A stretch of 33,233 bases of DNA from Nocardia wallacei. Its GTDB lineage: Bacteria; Actinomycetota; Actinomycetes; Mycobacteriales; Mycobacteriaceae. Numbering within the stretch: the stretch's first letter is position 1; every line of letters starts with the position of its first letter. The DNA lies in assembly GCF_029869545.1 (NCBI RefSeq), contig NZ_JARWQD010000273.1:1-33233 (forward strand), written 5' to 3'. A program made the position numbers and the translations under genes. Below are positions 15,672 to 24,023 of the stretch, piece after piece. Below the pieces are notes generated by a model. That model worked only from the letters and a program-made list of their open reading frames with translations. It made no database searches and was not told where the DNA came from.

Positions 15672-16127
15672 TCAGAGGGCGAGGGCCATGAAGATGCTGT
15701 GGGGGTCCTCGAGGTAGTCGGCGAACGGGGGACAGCGGCGGAATCCGTGCCGCTCGTAGAGCCGGTGGGCGGGGGAGAAGAATTGCTGGGCACCGGTTTC
15801 CAGGCTCAGGCGCCGATAGCCGCGCTCGCGGGCCGTGGCGAGGATGTGCCGCAGCAGCAGCGAGCCGACCCCGCGGCCCCGGTGATCGGTGGCGGTGCGC
15901 ATCGATTTGATCTCGCCGTGCGTCGGGTCCAGTTCCTTCAGGGCCCCGCACCCGGCCAGGCGGTCACCGTCCCACACCGACCAGAAGGTCACCTCCGGCT
16001 TGCGCAGCCCGTCCAGGTCCAGCGCGTGCACGCTGTCCCGCGGCGAGTTCGCCCGCATCTCCCCGAGGTGCTCGGACAGCAGCGCGACCACCGCCGCCGC
16101 GGTCAGATCGTCCGGCACGATGCGCAT
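15672..16127 (-). CDS. GNAT-family N-acetyltransferase
   Basis: The 151-residue product has the GNAT fold. Strand EVTFWSVWDGDRLAGCGALKEL leads to GEIKSMRTATDHRGRGVGSLLLRHILA, in which RGRGVG is the acetyl-CoA pyrophosphate-binding loop. Then come RRLSLETGAQQFFSPAHRLYERHGFRRCPPF and DYLEDPHSIFM, typical of the small-molecule subgroup that includes PAI1-like enzymes. The acceptor substrate is unknown. The ATG at 16127 gives the usual length; the frame extends further upstream but loses family character. It lies 39 bp downstream, in transcription order, of no other gene and is probably monocistronic. Confidence 0.88.
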   Translation of the reverse strand: MRIVPDDLTAAAVVALLSEHLGEMRANSPRDSVHALDLDGLRKPEVTFWSVWDGDRLAGCGALKELDPTHGEIKSMRTATDHRGRGVGSLLLRHILATARERGYRRLSLETGAQQFFSPAHRLYERHGFRRCPPFADYLEDPHSIFMALAL

Positions 16128-16588
16128 ACCGCACGGTAGCCGGGAGGCCCGACCATCATGATCGCGGCCCGGCAGTCGATCGATTCGGGCACGTGGGCGT
16201 CGATACCGGCGGATCCTTGCGCGCCTGCGGCGGTTGTCCGGCCAACCGTGCACGGCTGAGCCGCACCCGCGATCGGTACCTCCGTCGCCGGGTGTGGCGA
16301 GCGGGCGCTCGTCGATCTGGTCGGCATGGTGGTCGGTGACGGCCGCGGCCGGGCGTCATTGTCCGACCGGCGAGCACAGCGCCTACGGATGACTCGCGGC
16401 TGTGACCATCGAGGGACCGTCTCGCCGGTGATGAGTTTCGGAGGTTCGGGCGGTCTCTATGGGCAGCGGTGCGGACAGGCAGCGCTGGGGCAGGCCCGGG
16501 GCGGCAGTGGCCGCGGTGCGGCGGTGGCCGGCCCGGAGAGCGGGTGCGAGCATGGAGAGACCGGCTCGTCGGCGAGAGGTGGTGGCGT
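16128..16588. other. Intergenic region with no gene
   Basis: This ~460-bp stretch separates the divergent GNAT and DUF5134-type genes. It has open frames on both strands, but none shows a domain, consistent GC3 bias or a good ribosome-binding site. If the DUF5134 gene starts at the upstream GTG (16469), the last 120 bp would be coding. No repeat or strong palindrome noticed. Confidence 0.5.
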
Positions 16589-17194
16589 GTGGGCGCTTTC
16601 GTGGTCGAGTACGACGCGCTGCGCTGGGGTGTGGTGGCGGCCTTCGTGGTGGCGGCGGTCATAGTCGCGACGAGAGTGCTGGCCGCGGGTTCGGAATGCG
16701 TGGATGATGCTGGGGGAGTGACGGTTTCGGGTGTGGTGGACCGCGAATCGGATGCGGCACACCTGCTGATGTGCCTGGTCATGCTGGCGATGCTGGTGTT
16801 TCCCACGGGGGCCGCGCCCGCCGCCGTGCAGGGCGTACTGACCGCGATGGTGGTCGTCTACGCGGGCCTGCTGGCCGGTCGGATCCTGCAGCGCCGGGTG
16901 GGCTCGGCGCCGGGCGCGCAGGTGGCCCCGCTGGTCTACCACGTGATCGCGGCCGCGGCCATGCTGTGGGCGATGTCGGGTCACCAGCACGGCAGCCAGC
17001 ACGCCGCACCACCCATCCCGATGTTGCTCCTGGCCGCCCTGTTCACCCTGGACGCCGTACTGATGCTCACCCCGGGCGCGAAAACCCGGCTCCGGCCCGC
17101 CCTCCCGCACTCCCCGGCCCGCACGGCGGTCATCCCCCACATCATCATGGACCTGGGCACGGCCTACATGCTCGTCGCCGCCGTCGCGGGCTGA
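16589..17194 (+). CDS. DUF5134-type integral membrane protein
   Basis: The ~201-residue product has five or six hydrophobic segments. Its pattern is common to DUF5134 proteins of Nocardia and mycobacteria: ESDAAHLLMCLVMLAMLVFP, then LVYHVIAAAAMLWAMSGHQHGSQHAAPP, then a last helix pair ending HIIMDLGTAYMLVAAV. The conserved His residues (AAH, YHVIAAAAMLWAM, and the HQHGSQH loop) are reminiscent of membrane metal-binding sites, but the function is unknown. The start is uncertain. The GTG at 16589, after GAGAGG, places the first helix near the N-terminus; a GTG at 16469 adds 40 Arg/Gly-rich residues. It converges closely with the PhzF-like gene. Confidence 0.75.
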   Translation: MGAFVVEYDALRWGVVAAFVVAAVIVATRVLAAGSECVDDAGGVTVSGVVDRESDAAHLLMCLVMLAMLVFPTGAAPAAVQGVLTAMVVVYAGLLAGRILQRRVGSAPGAQVAPLVYHVIAAAAMLWAMSGHQHGSQHAAPPIPMLLLAALFTLDAVLMLTPGAKTRLRPALPHSPARTAVIPHIIMDLGTAYMLVAAVAG

Positions 17195-17210
17195 CCCGCG
17201 GGGAAGTGGG

Positions 17211-17903
17211 TCAGAGGACGACGGGGTGGTCGGCGACGGTGCGCCCGCCGAGGCGGACCCAGCCGTCGGAATCCCATTCGGTGAACAGTTGGGAGCCCTC
17301 GCCCTGGGTGATGATCAGGCTGCGGCGCAGTTGGGCGGTGAGGGCGATGGCGGCGGCGCCGGTGGCCTCGTCCTCGGCGATGCCCATGGCCGGGGCGAAC
17401 ATCCGGGTGCGGACGGCGCCGCGGTCGCGGTTGGTCCACGCCCACACGTAGTGCTGGCCCTCGGGGAAGTCGGCCGGGTCCAGCGTCGCGAGTGCCTCGG
17501 CCGTGTCGAATTCGTGGAAGGTGAACGTGGGCGCCCACTCGGCGCGGGCCTGCACCCAGGTCAGCCCCTCGACCGGGGTGACGGCCACCGGACCGGCCGG
17601 GACCTCCAGCACCTTCACCGGGGTGCCCTGCTCGGACAGCCACCACGCGGCGCCGACGGTCGGATGTCCGGCGAACGGCAGTTCGATCGCCGGTGTGTAG
17701 ATCCGCATCCGCGCGGAATCCTCGACGGGTTGCTCGACGACCACGGTCTCGCTGTATCCGGCGCGTGCGGCCAGCGCCTGATGGTCGATGTCCACGACAT
17801 CGGCGGCGCGGGCGATCCCCAGCGGATTCCCGAATCGCCCGGCCGCGTCGGTGAAGACCCGAACCACCTCGACCTGCGTGCTGTCGCTTTCGAGTGTGCC
17901 CAT
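17211..17903 (-). CDS. PhzF-family protein (isomerase-like, short form)
   Basis: The 230-residue product shows PhzF/epimerase-fold signatures: VFTDAAGRFGNPLGI near the N-terminus, GYSETVVV with the catalytic-type glutamate E52, ELPFAGHPTVGAAWW (74-88), and EDEATGAAA (177-185) in the second lobe. PhzF catalyses an isomerisation in phenazine synthesis, but most relatives have unknown substrates and no phenazine genes are nearby. It is shorter than the usual 260-300 residues, with a condensed linker between lobes. The start is the ATG at 17903. It is convergent with the DUF5134 gene and upstream, on the same strand, lies the ahpCD terminator. Confidence 0.82.
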   Translation of the reverse strand: MGTLESDSTQVEVVRVFTDAAGRFGNPLGIARAADVVDIDHQALAARAGYSETVVVEQPVEDSARMRIYTPAIELPFAGHPTVGAAWWLSEQGTPVKVLEVPAGPVAVTPVEGLTWVQARAEWAPTFTFHEFDTAEALATLDPADFPEGQHYVWAWTNRDRGAVRTRMFAPAMGIAEDEATGAAAIALTAQLRRSLIITQGEGSQLFTEWDSDGWVRLGGRTVADHPVVL

Positions 17904-17975
17904 GGTGCTTCAGCCTACTGCGGGGGTTCAGGGGGATGGTGAATCGACCGGCCGTAGCGGCGGCTCGATGCGAAA

Positions 17976-18010
17976 AGTGCCCTGCCCCGAGCGGTTCGGG
18001 GCAGGGCACT
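17976..18010 (-). terminator. Strong intrinsic terminator after ahpD
   Basis: A perfect 15-bp stem (17976-17990 with 17996-18010) closes a 5-base loop, 13 bp past the ahpD stop. On the minus strand the stem is followed by TTTTCG, giving a short U-tract. This isolates the ahpC-ahpD operon from the PhzF-like gene downstream. Confidence 0.88.
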
Positions 18011-18023
18011 GTCGTGTACGCGA

Positions 18024-18563
18024 TCAGAGGGTGGCGGTGGCCAGGGTTTCGGTGGTTTGGACGGCCTGTCCGACGCCCGCGACGATCGAGGCCACGCGCA
18101 GCGCCTCGAAGATCACCTCGCGCGAGACGCCCGCCTCGCGCAGCGTGTGCTCGTGCGCCTCCAGGCAGTGCTGGCAGCCGTTGATCGATGAGACCGCGAA
18201 CGACCACAGTTCGAAGTCGGCCTTGTCGACGCCCGGATTGCCGATGATCTGCATGCGCAGCCCGGCCCGCAGATCGTCGTAGCGGCCCTCCAGAAACGCC
18301 TTGCCCCGGTAGAACACGTTGTTCATGCCCATGATCGAGGCGGCGCCGAGGGCGGCGTTGTATGCCTCCGCCGACAGCGTGTCGGCGGCCTCCTCGGCGA
18401 TCTCGCGCAGCGTGCTCGCCGAACGGGTGGCGGCGGCGGTGGCCAGCAGGGTGCCCCACAGCTGCTGCTCGTTCAGCACCGTCGAGCGCGCGATGGACGA
18501 CAGATTGAGCTTGAGGTCCTTGGCGTACTCGGGCAGGGAATTCTTCAGGTTCTCCACGGACAC
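18024..18563 (-). CDS. ahpD: AhpD, alkyl hydroperoxidase / reductant of AhpC
   Basis: The 179-residue product matches mycobacterial AhpD. The redox CXXC is C130/C133 in [16 protein letters not shown], with the proton-relay residues E118 and H137 in place. AhpD passes electrons from lipoyl-E2 (SucB) and Lpd to AhpC in mycobacteria and has weak peroxidase activity itself. The GTG start at 18563 follows a TAGGAG sequence and lies 10 bp after the ahpC stop, so the two form an operon ended by the hairpin at 17976-18010. Confidence 0.96.
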   Translation of the reverse strand: MSVENLKNSLPEYAKDLKLNLSSIARSTVLNEQQLWGTLLATAAATRSASTLREIAEEAADTLSAEAYNAALGAASIMGMNNVFYRGKAFLEGRYDDLRAGLRMQIIGNPGVDKADFELWSFAVSSINGCQHCLEAHEHTLREAGVSREVIFEALRVASIVAGVGQAVQTTETLATATL

Positions 18564-18573
18564 AGCGAAACTC

Positions 18574-19161
18574 CTAGACCCCGGCCGCCATGAGCTCGCC
18601 GGCGTTGATGGTGGGGTCGCCCTTCTTCCAGTTGCAGGCGCACAGCTCGTCGGACTGCAGCGCGTCCAGCACGCGCAGCACCTCGTCGACGTTGCGGCCC
18701 ACGGAACCGGCGGTGACCGACACGAACTGGATCTCGTTGTTCGGGTCGACGATGAACGTGGCGCGGTCGGCGACGCCGTCGGCGTTCAGCACGCCCGTGG
18801 CCTCGGCCAGCTCGCGCTTGAGGTCCGAAAGCATCGGGAACGGAAGGGTTTTCAGGTCCTCGTGCTGGGCCCGCCACTGGAAGTGCACGAACTCGTTGTC
18901 GACCGACGCGCCGAGCACCTGCGCGTCGCGATCGGCGAACTCGTCGTTCAGCTTGCCGAACGCGGCGATCTCGGTCGGGCACACGAAGGTGAAGTCCTTG
19001 GGCCAGAAGAACACGATCCGCCACTTGCCCGCGTGGTCGTCGCTCGAGATCTGCGTGAAGTAGTCGTCGGGCTGCTGAGCATTCACCTTGGACAGATCGC
19101 CACCGATCACCGCGGTCAGGTTGTAGGCGGGGAACTGGTCGCCGATGGTCAGCAGGGCCAT
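18574..19161 (-). CDS. ahpC: AhpC, peroxiredoxin (alkyl hydroperoxide reductase subunit C)
   Basis: The 195-residue product has the peroxidatic cysteine C61 in FVCPTE and two C-terminal cysteines C174 and C176 ([11 protein letters not shown]), the three-cysteine pattern of M. tuberculosis AhpC. It reduces peroxides and peroxynitrite in the cytoplasm and is recycled by AhpD. The ATG at 19161 follows AAGGAGAA; longer frames upstream run into the promoter. It is first gene of ahpC-ahpD and divergent from oxyR, whose product is expected to activate it under peroxide stress. Confidence 0.97.
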   Translation of the reverse strand: MALLTIGDQFPAYNLTAVIGGDLSKVNAQQPDDYFTQISSDDHAGKWRIVFFWPKDFTFVCPTEIAAFGKLNDEFADRDAQVLGASVDNEFVHFQWRAQHEDLKTLPFPMLSDLKRELAEATGVLNADGVADRATFIVDPNNEIQFVSVTAGSVGRNVDEVLRVLDALQSDELCACNWKKGDPTINAGELMAAGV

Positions 19162-19244
19162 GCTTTCTCCTTCTTCGTTTGTCTGCGGTTGCCGTGCGAG
19201 GTGTTCGCGGTCGATCTTGCCCGGAGGGTGATGAAAGGTAAAGG

Positions 19245-19281
19245 TGATCAGTCGCACTAGACTGATAGGCGTGACTGATCA
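19245..19281. promoter_or_regulatory. OxyR operator candidate in the ahpC-oxyR intergenic region
   Basis: Three ATCAGT/ACTGAT half-sites cluster here. ATCAGT (19247-19252) and ACTGAT (19261-19266) form an inverted pair with 8-bp spacing. TGATCAGT (19245-19252) and ACTGATCA (19274-19281) form a second, perfect 8-bp pair. Phased half-sites of this kind suit a LysR-type tetramer. If oxyR starts at the GTG 19271, the last half-site lies inside its first codons. Confidence 0.6.
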
Positions 19282-20179
19282 TACTTATCAGCCCACCCTG
19301 TCACAGCTGCGTGCGTTCGTGGCGATCGCGGAGTATCGCCATTTCGGCACTGCGGCCGCCCGGCTATCTGTGAGCCAACCCACGTTATCGCAGGCGCTGG
19401 CATCACTGGAAAACGGGCTGGGGCTGCAGCTGATCGAGCGCAGCACGCGCCGGGTGCTGGTGACCGCCGCGGGCAAAAGGCTACTGCCGCAAGCGATGGC
19501 GACGCTCGAGGCCGCGGACCGATTCGTCGCCTCCGCGAACGGTGACGGCCTCGGCGGCACGCTGCGCCTCGGCCTCATCCCGACGGTCGCCCCGTACGTG
19601 CTGCCGACGCTGCTCCCGGAATTGCGGCGGCGGCTACCGGCGCTGGTGCCGCACGTGATCGAGGATCAGACCGCCCGGCTGCTGGACGGCCTGCGCACCG
19701 GCGTGCTGGACGTGGCGCTGATCGCGGTGCCCGGCGAGACGCCCGGACTGGTCGAAATACCGCTCTACACAGAGCAATTCGTGCTCGTCACGCCGCGTGG
19801 GCACGAGCTGGCCGGGCGCGCCGACGTCTCCCCGTCGGCCCTGGACAACCTGCCGCTACTGCTCCTGGACGAGGGCCACTGCCTGCGCGACCAGACGCTG
19901 GACCTGTGCCGATCGGAGGAGGTGCGGCCGGGCTCGGTCGGCGATACCCGCGCGGCCTCGCTGGCGACCGTGGTGCAGTGCGTCGCGGGCGGATTGGGCG
20001 TCACCCTCATACCCGAGATGGCGGTGGCGTCCGAAACCGCCCGGGGCACACTGGACATCGCGCGATTCGCCGACCCCGCGCCGGGGCGCACGCTGGGGCT
20101 GGTGTTCCGCGGCTCGACCGCGCGCACCGAGGACTACGAGGAGCTGGCGGAGATCATCCGCGGGCAGCGGCCGGTGTGA
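19271..20179 (+). CDS. oxyR: OxyR, LysR-family hydrogen-peroxide sensor
   Basis: The 302-residue product has a LysR winged helix at ~7-65 ([38 protein letters not shown]). Its effector domain carries the OxyR redox pair C204 and C213 in [15 protein letters not shown]. Sequence [14 protein letters not shown] at the N-terminus matches mycobacterial OxyR, which favours the GTG at 19271 over the ATG at 19244; the latter would put the operator inside the gene. No Shine-Dalgarno is evident before this GTG, so the transcript may be leaderless. In M. tuberculosis oxyR is a pseudogene, whereas here it is intact. It diverges from ahpC. Two metallo-beta-lactamase-fold genes follow on the same strand, 82 bp on. 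Confidence 0.94.
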   Translation: MTDHTYQPTLSQLRAFVAIAEYRHFGTAAARLSVSQPTLSQALASLENGLGLQLIERSTRRVLVTAAGKRLLPQAMATLEAADRFVASANGDGLGGTLRLGLIPTVAPYVLPTLLPELRRRLPALVPHVIEDQTARLLDGLRTGVLDVALIAVPGETPGLVEIPLYTEQFVLVTPRGHELAGRADVSPSALDNLPLLLLDEGHCLRDQTLDLCRSEEVRPGSVGDTRAASLATVVQCVAGGLGVTLIPEMAVASETARGTLDIARFADPAPGRTLGLVFRGSTARTEDYEELAEIIRGQRPV

Positions 20180-20261
20180 GGACGCACAGCCGCGCGGCGG
20201 GGCGCGCGGGCGCGCTGCCAGTGCGATTGACCAGCCGCTGAGCGTCTGGGACGCTCTCGAC

Positions 20262-21056
20262 GTGCGGATTCATCATCTCAACTGCGGCAGCATGGGAATG
20301 GGCATGGTCGATCACTGCCTGCTCATCGAGACCAAGGCCGGTCTGGTGCTGGTGGACACCGGATTCGGGCTCGACTGCGTGCGCACCCCCGGGCCCCTGG
20401 TCGGCCCGAGCCGGTTCCTGCTGGGCGCGCAGCTGGCCGAGCACGAGACGGCGATCCGGCAGATCCAGGGGCTCGGCTACGACCCGGCCGATGTGCGCCA
20501 CATCGTGCTCACCCACCTCGATCTCGATCACGCCGGCGGGCTGGCCGACTTTCCCGAGGCGACCGTGCACGTGCACGGGCCGGAGTTCCGCGCGGCCACG
20601 GCCGGTCGCACGCTGTCGGAGCGGATGCGCTATCGGGCCCCGCAGTGGTCGCACGGGCCGCGGTGGATGGTCAACGAATTGGACGGCGGCGACGAGTGGT
20701 TCGGCTTCCGCGCGGTGCGCGATCTGCCCGGCCTGCCGCCGGAGATCCTGGTCGTCCCGCTGCCCGGGCACACCCGCGGGCACGTCGGGGTGGCGGTCGA
20801 CACGGGCCGCGGCTGGCTGCTGCATGCGGGCGACGCCTTCTTCCTCGACAGTGAGGTCGATCCGGCGGGGCCGCGCACGCCGCTGATGTGGCAGCTGTAC
20901 GAGCTGGGTTCGATCGTGCGGGGGGCCTATCGCGAGAACCGGCGCAGGCTGGTCGAACTCAACCGCGCGCACGGGCACGAGATCACCATCTTCTGCGCGC
21001 ACGACCCGGCGGCCTATGCGCGGCTCGCGGGGTCGACGGTCCGCCCGGCGGGGTGA
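20262..21056 (+). CDS. Metallo-beta-lactamase-fold hydrolase, copy 1
   Basis: The 264-residue product has the MBL metal motif as THLDLDH (H85, D89, H90), with Asp in place of the second His of HxHxDH. Further ligands follow in PLPGHTRGHVGVAV and LLHAGDAFF, and a late His in FCAHDP. This variant is common in a subgroup annotated as MBL-fold hydrolases or quorum-quenching-like lactonases. The substrate is unknown. The N-terminus RIHHLNCGSMGMGMVDHCLLIET is almost repeated in the next gene, so the two arose by tandem duplication. The start is a GTG without an obvious Shine-Dalgarno sequence. It follows oxyR by 82 bp and may share its transcript. Confidence 0.85.
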   Translation: MRIHHLNCGSMGMGMVDHCLLIETKAGLVLVDTGFGLDCVRTPGPLVGPSRFLLGAQLAEHETAIRQIQGLGYDPADVRHIVLTHLDLDHAGGLADFPEATVHVHGPEFRAATAGRTLSERMRYRAPQWSHGPRWMVNELDGGDEWFGFRAVRDLPGLPPEILVVPLPGHTRGHVGVAVDTGRGWLLHAGDAFFLDSEVDPAGPRTPLMWQLYELGSIVRGAYRENRRRLVELNRAHGHEITIFCAHDPAAYARLAGSTVRPAG

Positions 21057-21061
21057 GCGGG

Positions 21062-21859
21062 ATGCGCATCCACCACTTCAACTGCGGCACAGCGGGTATC
21101 GGATTGGTCACCCACTGTCTGCTGGTGGAGACCTCCGACGGCCTGGTGCTGATCGATACCGGATTCGGCCTCGAGTGCGTGCGGGATCCGGGGCGGATGG
21201 TCGGAATGTCCCGATTCCTGGTGCGTCTCGCCCTCCGCGAGGAGGAGACGGCGGTCCGCCGGATCCAGGCGCTGGGTCTCGATCCGGCCGATGTGCACCA
21301 CATCGTGCTGACCCACCTGGATTCCGACCACACCGGCGGGCTGGTGGACTTCCCCGGCGCCGCGGTGCATGTCCACGGCCCGGAGCTGCGGGCGGCACGG
21401 GCGCCGAAGCTGGCCGAGCGCACGCGGTATCGGCCGCTGCACTGGGCGCACGGGCCGCGCTGGGTCGTGAACGAGGTTGCCGCGGAGGAGGAGTGGTTCG
21501 GGCTCCCGGCGGTGCGGGACCTGCCCGGGCTGCCACCGGAATTCGTCGTGATCCCGCTGTACGGCCACAGCCGCGGCCACGCCGGGGTGGCCATCGATAC
21601 CGGCAGCGGATGGCTGCTGCACGCCGGTGACGCCTTCCTGACCCGCGCCGACATCGATCCCGCGCGTCCGGACCTGCCCAGGGCCAATCGGATCTACCCG
21701 TACTTCGGCGCCGACCTCCCCGCCCAACGGGCGACCCGCGAGCGCCTGCGAGACCTGGTCCGCCGCCACGGCGACGAGATCGAGATCTTCACCTCCCACG
21801 ACCCGAAAACCTTCGCCCGCTTATCGGGTGACACGGCCGGAATCGCCGAGCAGCCCTAG
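21062..21859 (+). CDS. Metallo-beta-lactamase-fold hydrolase, copy 2
   Basis: The 265-residue product is a paralogue of the preceding gene. It keeps RIHHFNCGTAGIGLVTHCLL at the start, THLDSDH with the same His-to-Asp variant, PLYGHSRGHAGVAI, LLHAGDAFL and FTSHDP. It starts only 5 bp after the upstream stop, with GGGGTGAGCGGG as ribosome-binding site, so the two are certainly one operon. Differences cluster in the helical insert (LPRANRIYPYFGADLP versus LMWQLYELGSIVRGAY) that normally lines the substrate pocket. The two copies may therefore have different substrates, or form a heterodimer. Confidence 0.86.
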   Translation: MRIHHFNCGTAGIGLVTHCLLVETSDGLVLIDTGFGLECVRDPGRMVGMSRFLVRLALREEETAVRRIQALGLDPADVHHIVLTHLDSDHTGGLVDFPGAAVHVHGPELRAARAPKLAERTRYRPLHWAHGPRWVVNEVAAEEEWFGLPAVRDLPGLPPEFVVIPLYGHSRGHAGVAIDTGSGWLLHAGDAFLTRADIDPARPDLPRANRIYPYFGADLPAQRATRERLRDLVRRHGDEIEIFTSHDPKTFARLSGDTAGIAEQP

Positions 21860-22483
21860 CCGCGGCGGTGCTGTCGTATCCCGGCCTGCGCCGGTCCCTA
21901 TCGCCGGTACGCGCATGTCCGTATGCCGGTGCGCGCCGGTCCGCACCCGCCGGTGTGCGCCCGTCCGTATGCCGGTGTGCCCGGGTCCGCACCCGCCGGT
22001 GTGCGCCGTTCGTATCGCTGGTGTGCGCTGGTCTGTACTCGCTAGTGTGTGCCGATCCGTATCCGCTGGTGTGCGCCCGTCTGTATCCGCTGGTGTGCGT
22101 CCGTCTGTATCCGCCGGTGTGCGTCCACCTCCTATCCCCGGCGTGCGTTTGGCCGGGGCACGGGATTCCGGCCGAAAGCACGCCGGAAATGCTGGTGGGC
22201 CGACGTATTTGATTGCCAGCTATCTGCCAGCTCGGTGATCGGCGCGGTGGGTCGAGGATTGGGGATTGCTGGGTATCGGTGCTTTGCCCGCTTTGCCCGG
22301 TTGTGGATTCGGGGGAGGCGAGCCGCCTGTTATTAGGCGCTAAACCTGGAAGTGAGGGAGTTCACGCCGCCATGTGGCCCGGTGGTGTGCGGGGATTCGG
22401 CACAGTGGTGGCATGGGATGCACGGGTGTGGCGAGGAGTTCGGCAACTGGTCAGCGAATACTCTGTCCGGCGGGGAGCGCGCG
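21860..22483. other. Intergenic region with a minisatellite and no convincing gene
   Basis: The first half (21909-22146) is a 24-bp tandem repeat. The second half (about 22150-22483) has lower GC than its surroundings in places and contains ATTTGATTGCCAGCTATCTGCC and TTATTAGGCGCTAAACC, perhaps promoter sequence for the gamma-glutamylcyclotransferase-like gene. Open frames over the repeat on both strands look like repeat artefacts. Confidence 0.6.
21909..22146. repeat. 24-bp tandem repeat (minisatellite), about ten units
   Basis: The unit is close to GTGCGCCCGTCTGTATCCGC plus TGGT. Most units are 24 bp, but at least two are 22 bp, so the periodicity is not preserved in any single reading frame. 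Units near the right end are the most alike. The array lies after the second MBL gene and could form alternating hairpins because the G-rich and C-rich halves complement one another weakly. Confidence 0.82.
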
Positions 22484-22948
22484 ATGAGCGCCGGGCGGAA
22501 CACCGCCGCGGCCGCGCGATTTCCCCGGCTGGAGGGCGCCGGATCGCGGCTGTTCGTATACGGCACCCTGCAATTCGGTCCCGTGCTGGAGCAATTGATC
22601 GGGCGCACACCGGATTACGACTTCGCCGTGGCCCGCGACCAGCGGGTGGCCGCCCTGCCCGGCCGGTTGTACCCGGGCTTGGTAGCACAGCCCGGGCGGC
22701 TGGCCGGGGGCCTGATCCTGAACGGGCTGACCCGCGCCGAATGGGAGGTACTCGATGATTTCGAGGACGACGAATACGAGCTGCGCCCGATCTCCCTGAT
22801 CGGTCACGACAAACCGGTGCCGACCTATGTCTGGACCGCCGATGTCATCCGAAACGACTGGCAGCCCGAGATATTCGCCGCCGACCACCTCGACCGCTAC
22901 CTGAACTGGTGCGCGCGATGGCGCGACGGACGGGCGGCGAGCCGATAA
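22484..22948 (+). CDS. Gamma-glutamylcyclotransferase (AIG2-like) family protein
   Basis: The 154-residue product has the family's N-terminal signature LFVYGTLQFG (P-loop-like YGTL), a middle VAALPGRLYPGLVAQPG, and EWEVLDDFEDDEYELRPISLI, where the acidic cluster includes the catalytic-type glutamate. The C-terminus has TYVWTADVIRNDW and a helix. Members cyclise gamma-glutamyl amines or peptides, releasing 5-oxoproline; the substrate here is unknown. The ATG at 22484 follows GGCGGGGAG; a longer frame upstream lacks family sequence. It converges with the AraC gene, 40 bp apart. Confidence 0.85.
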   Translation: MSAGRNTAAAARFPRLEGAGSRLFVYGTLQFGPVLEQLIGRTPDYDFAVARDQRVAALPGRLYPGLVAQPGRLAGGLILNGLTRAEWEVLDDFEDDEYELRPISLIGHDKPVPTYVWTADVIRNDWQPEIFAADHLDRYLNWCARWRDGRAASR

Positions 22949-22988
22949 GCCACCCTCTCACTCAGCGAAAACCAGTGCGGCACTTGGC

Positions 22989-23957
22989 CTACCTCGCACC
23001 GCTCAGCTCGAGCCCGGAGACCGGCGCGGCGGTTGCGGCGAGGCGAAATGCGCTGGGGCTCATGCCGCGATGGCGCTTGAAGGCGGCGCTGAAGCCGAAT
23101 GCGTCGGCGTAACCGACCGTTTCGGCTATCCGGGCGACGGACAGATCGGTATCGGTCAGGAGCGTCTCCGCCTCGTCCATGCGGCACTCGGTGAGGTAGG
23201 TGAGCGGTGGCCGACCCATCACCTCGGTGAAGCGTTTCGCGAATAGCGCTCGGGAGACGCCGGATTCGGCCGCGAGCGATGCCACGGTCCAACCGCCGGA
23301 CTGGCGGTCGTGAAACGCCCGCAGGGCGGGCGCCAGGATCGGGTCGGCCAGGCCGCGGTACCAGCCGGGCGCGTCGGATCCGGCCTGGTCGAACCAGGTT
23401 CGCAGGGTGCACACGAGGGCCCAGTCCAGCAGGCGGTCCATCAGGGCCTGTGACCCGGCCGACCGCAGCGCGGCATCGGCGGCGGCCGTCTCCAGCCACG
23501 CGCACACCTCGGTGTCCTCGTTGACCACCAGCACCGGCGGCAGGGCGCGCAGCAGGCGCTCGTGGCGGTGGCCGGAGGCGCGGTAGGCGCCCACGATCAG
23601 CGCGGTCGCCCCGTCCGGATCGTTCCCCCACCGGATCCCGCCCAGGTCTTGTGCCGTGCACTCGAGATCTTCTGTGAAGCAGGCGATTTCGTACTCGGTG
23701 TGCGGGGTGCCCACCGTTGCCGGGTGGTCGGCCAGCAGGAAGGGGTCCGGGCCGCGCACGATGGCGGTATCGCCGACGCCCACCGCCCGCTCGGTACCGT
23801 CGGGCAGCAGCAGGGTGCCGCCGCCGCGCAGCACGCTGACCATGGTCAGCGGGGCCTCGTCGGCGAAGCGGATGGTCCACGGCGCCTCCAGCACCGCGTA
23901 GCTCACGACCGAGCCCTCGGCCCGGATACCGCTGAGAAGCGAACTCAAGGGATCCAT
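22989..23957 (-). CDS. AraC-family transcriptional regulator with N-terminal cupin domain
   Basis: The product is 322 residues. The N-terminal half is a cupin (MDPLSSLLSGIRAEGSVVSYAVLEAPW, then RGGGTLLLPDGTERAVGVGDTAIV). The C-terminal half has two helix-turn-helix motifs: GGWTVASLAAESGVSRALFAKRFTEVMGRPPLTYLTECRMDEA and LSVARIAETVGYADAFGFSAAFKRHRGMSPSAFR. This MDPLS-type start is typical of AraC regulators divergent from a flavin or short-chain oxidoreductase, as here. The start at 23957 fits that pattern; an ATG three codons upstream (23966) is possible. It probably controls the divergent gene at 24072 through sites in the 113-bp gap. Confidence 0.93.
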   Translation of the reverse strand: MDPLSSLLSGIRAEGSVVSYAVLEAPWTIRFADEAPLTMVSVLRGGGTLLLPDGTERAVGVGDTAIVRGPDPFLLADHPATVGTPHTEYEIACFTEDLECTAQDLGGIRWGNDPDGATALIVGAYRASGHRHERLLRALPPVLVVNEDTEVCAWLETAAADAALRSAGSQALMDRLLDWALVCTLRTWFDQAGSDAPGWYRGLADPILAPALRAFHDRQSGGWTVASLAAESGVSRALFAKRFTEVMGRPPLTYLTECRMDEAETLLTDTDLSVARIAETVGYADAFGFSAAFKRHRGMSPSAFRLAATAAPVSGLELSGAR

Positions 23958-23971
23958 GCCCACCATCGTAG

Positions 23972-24023
23972 ACGATCACCTATATATCGAAGCGTTTCTC
24001 CCATGGATCATCCATACGATCAC
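23972..24023. promoter_or_regulatory. Candidate operator between the AraC regulator and the oxidoreductase
   Basis: ACGATCAC occurs at 23972-23979 and again at 24016-24023 as a direct repeat, 44 bp apart (about four helical turns). Between them lie an AT-rich CTATATATCG and the palindrome ATGGATCATCCAT (24003-24015). Direct repeats are typical AraC sites; this is inference from pattern only. Confidence 0.5.

Noticed and set aside
16103..16327. 74-codon minus-strand frame upstream of the GNAT gene
   Set aside because: It overlaps the GNAT start, lacks a ribosome-binding site and has no recognisable sequence.
21789..22181. Minus-strand frame through the 24-bp minisatellite (repeated HTSGYR-like peptides)
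   Set aside because: 22-bp units shift the frame so that the peptide repeat breaks down, and the frame overlaps the end of the MBL gene. It looks like an accident of the repeat.
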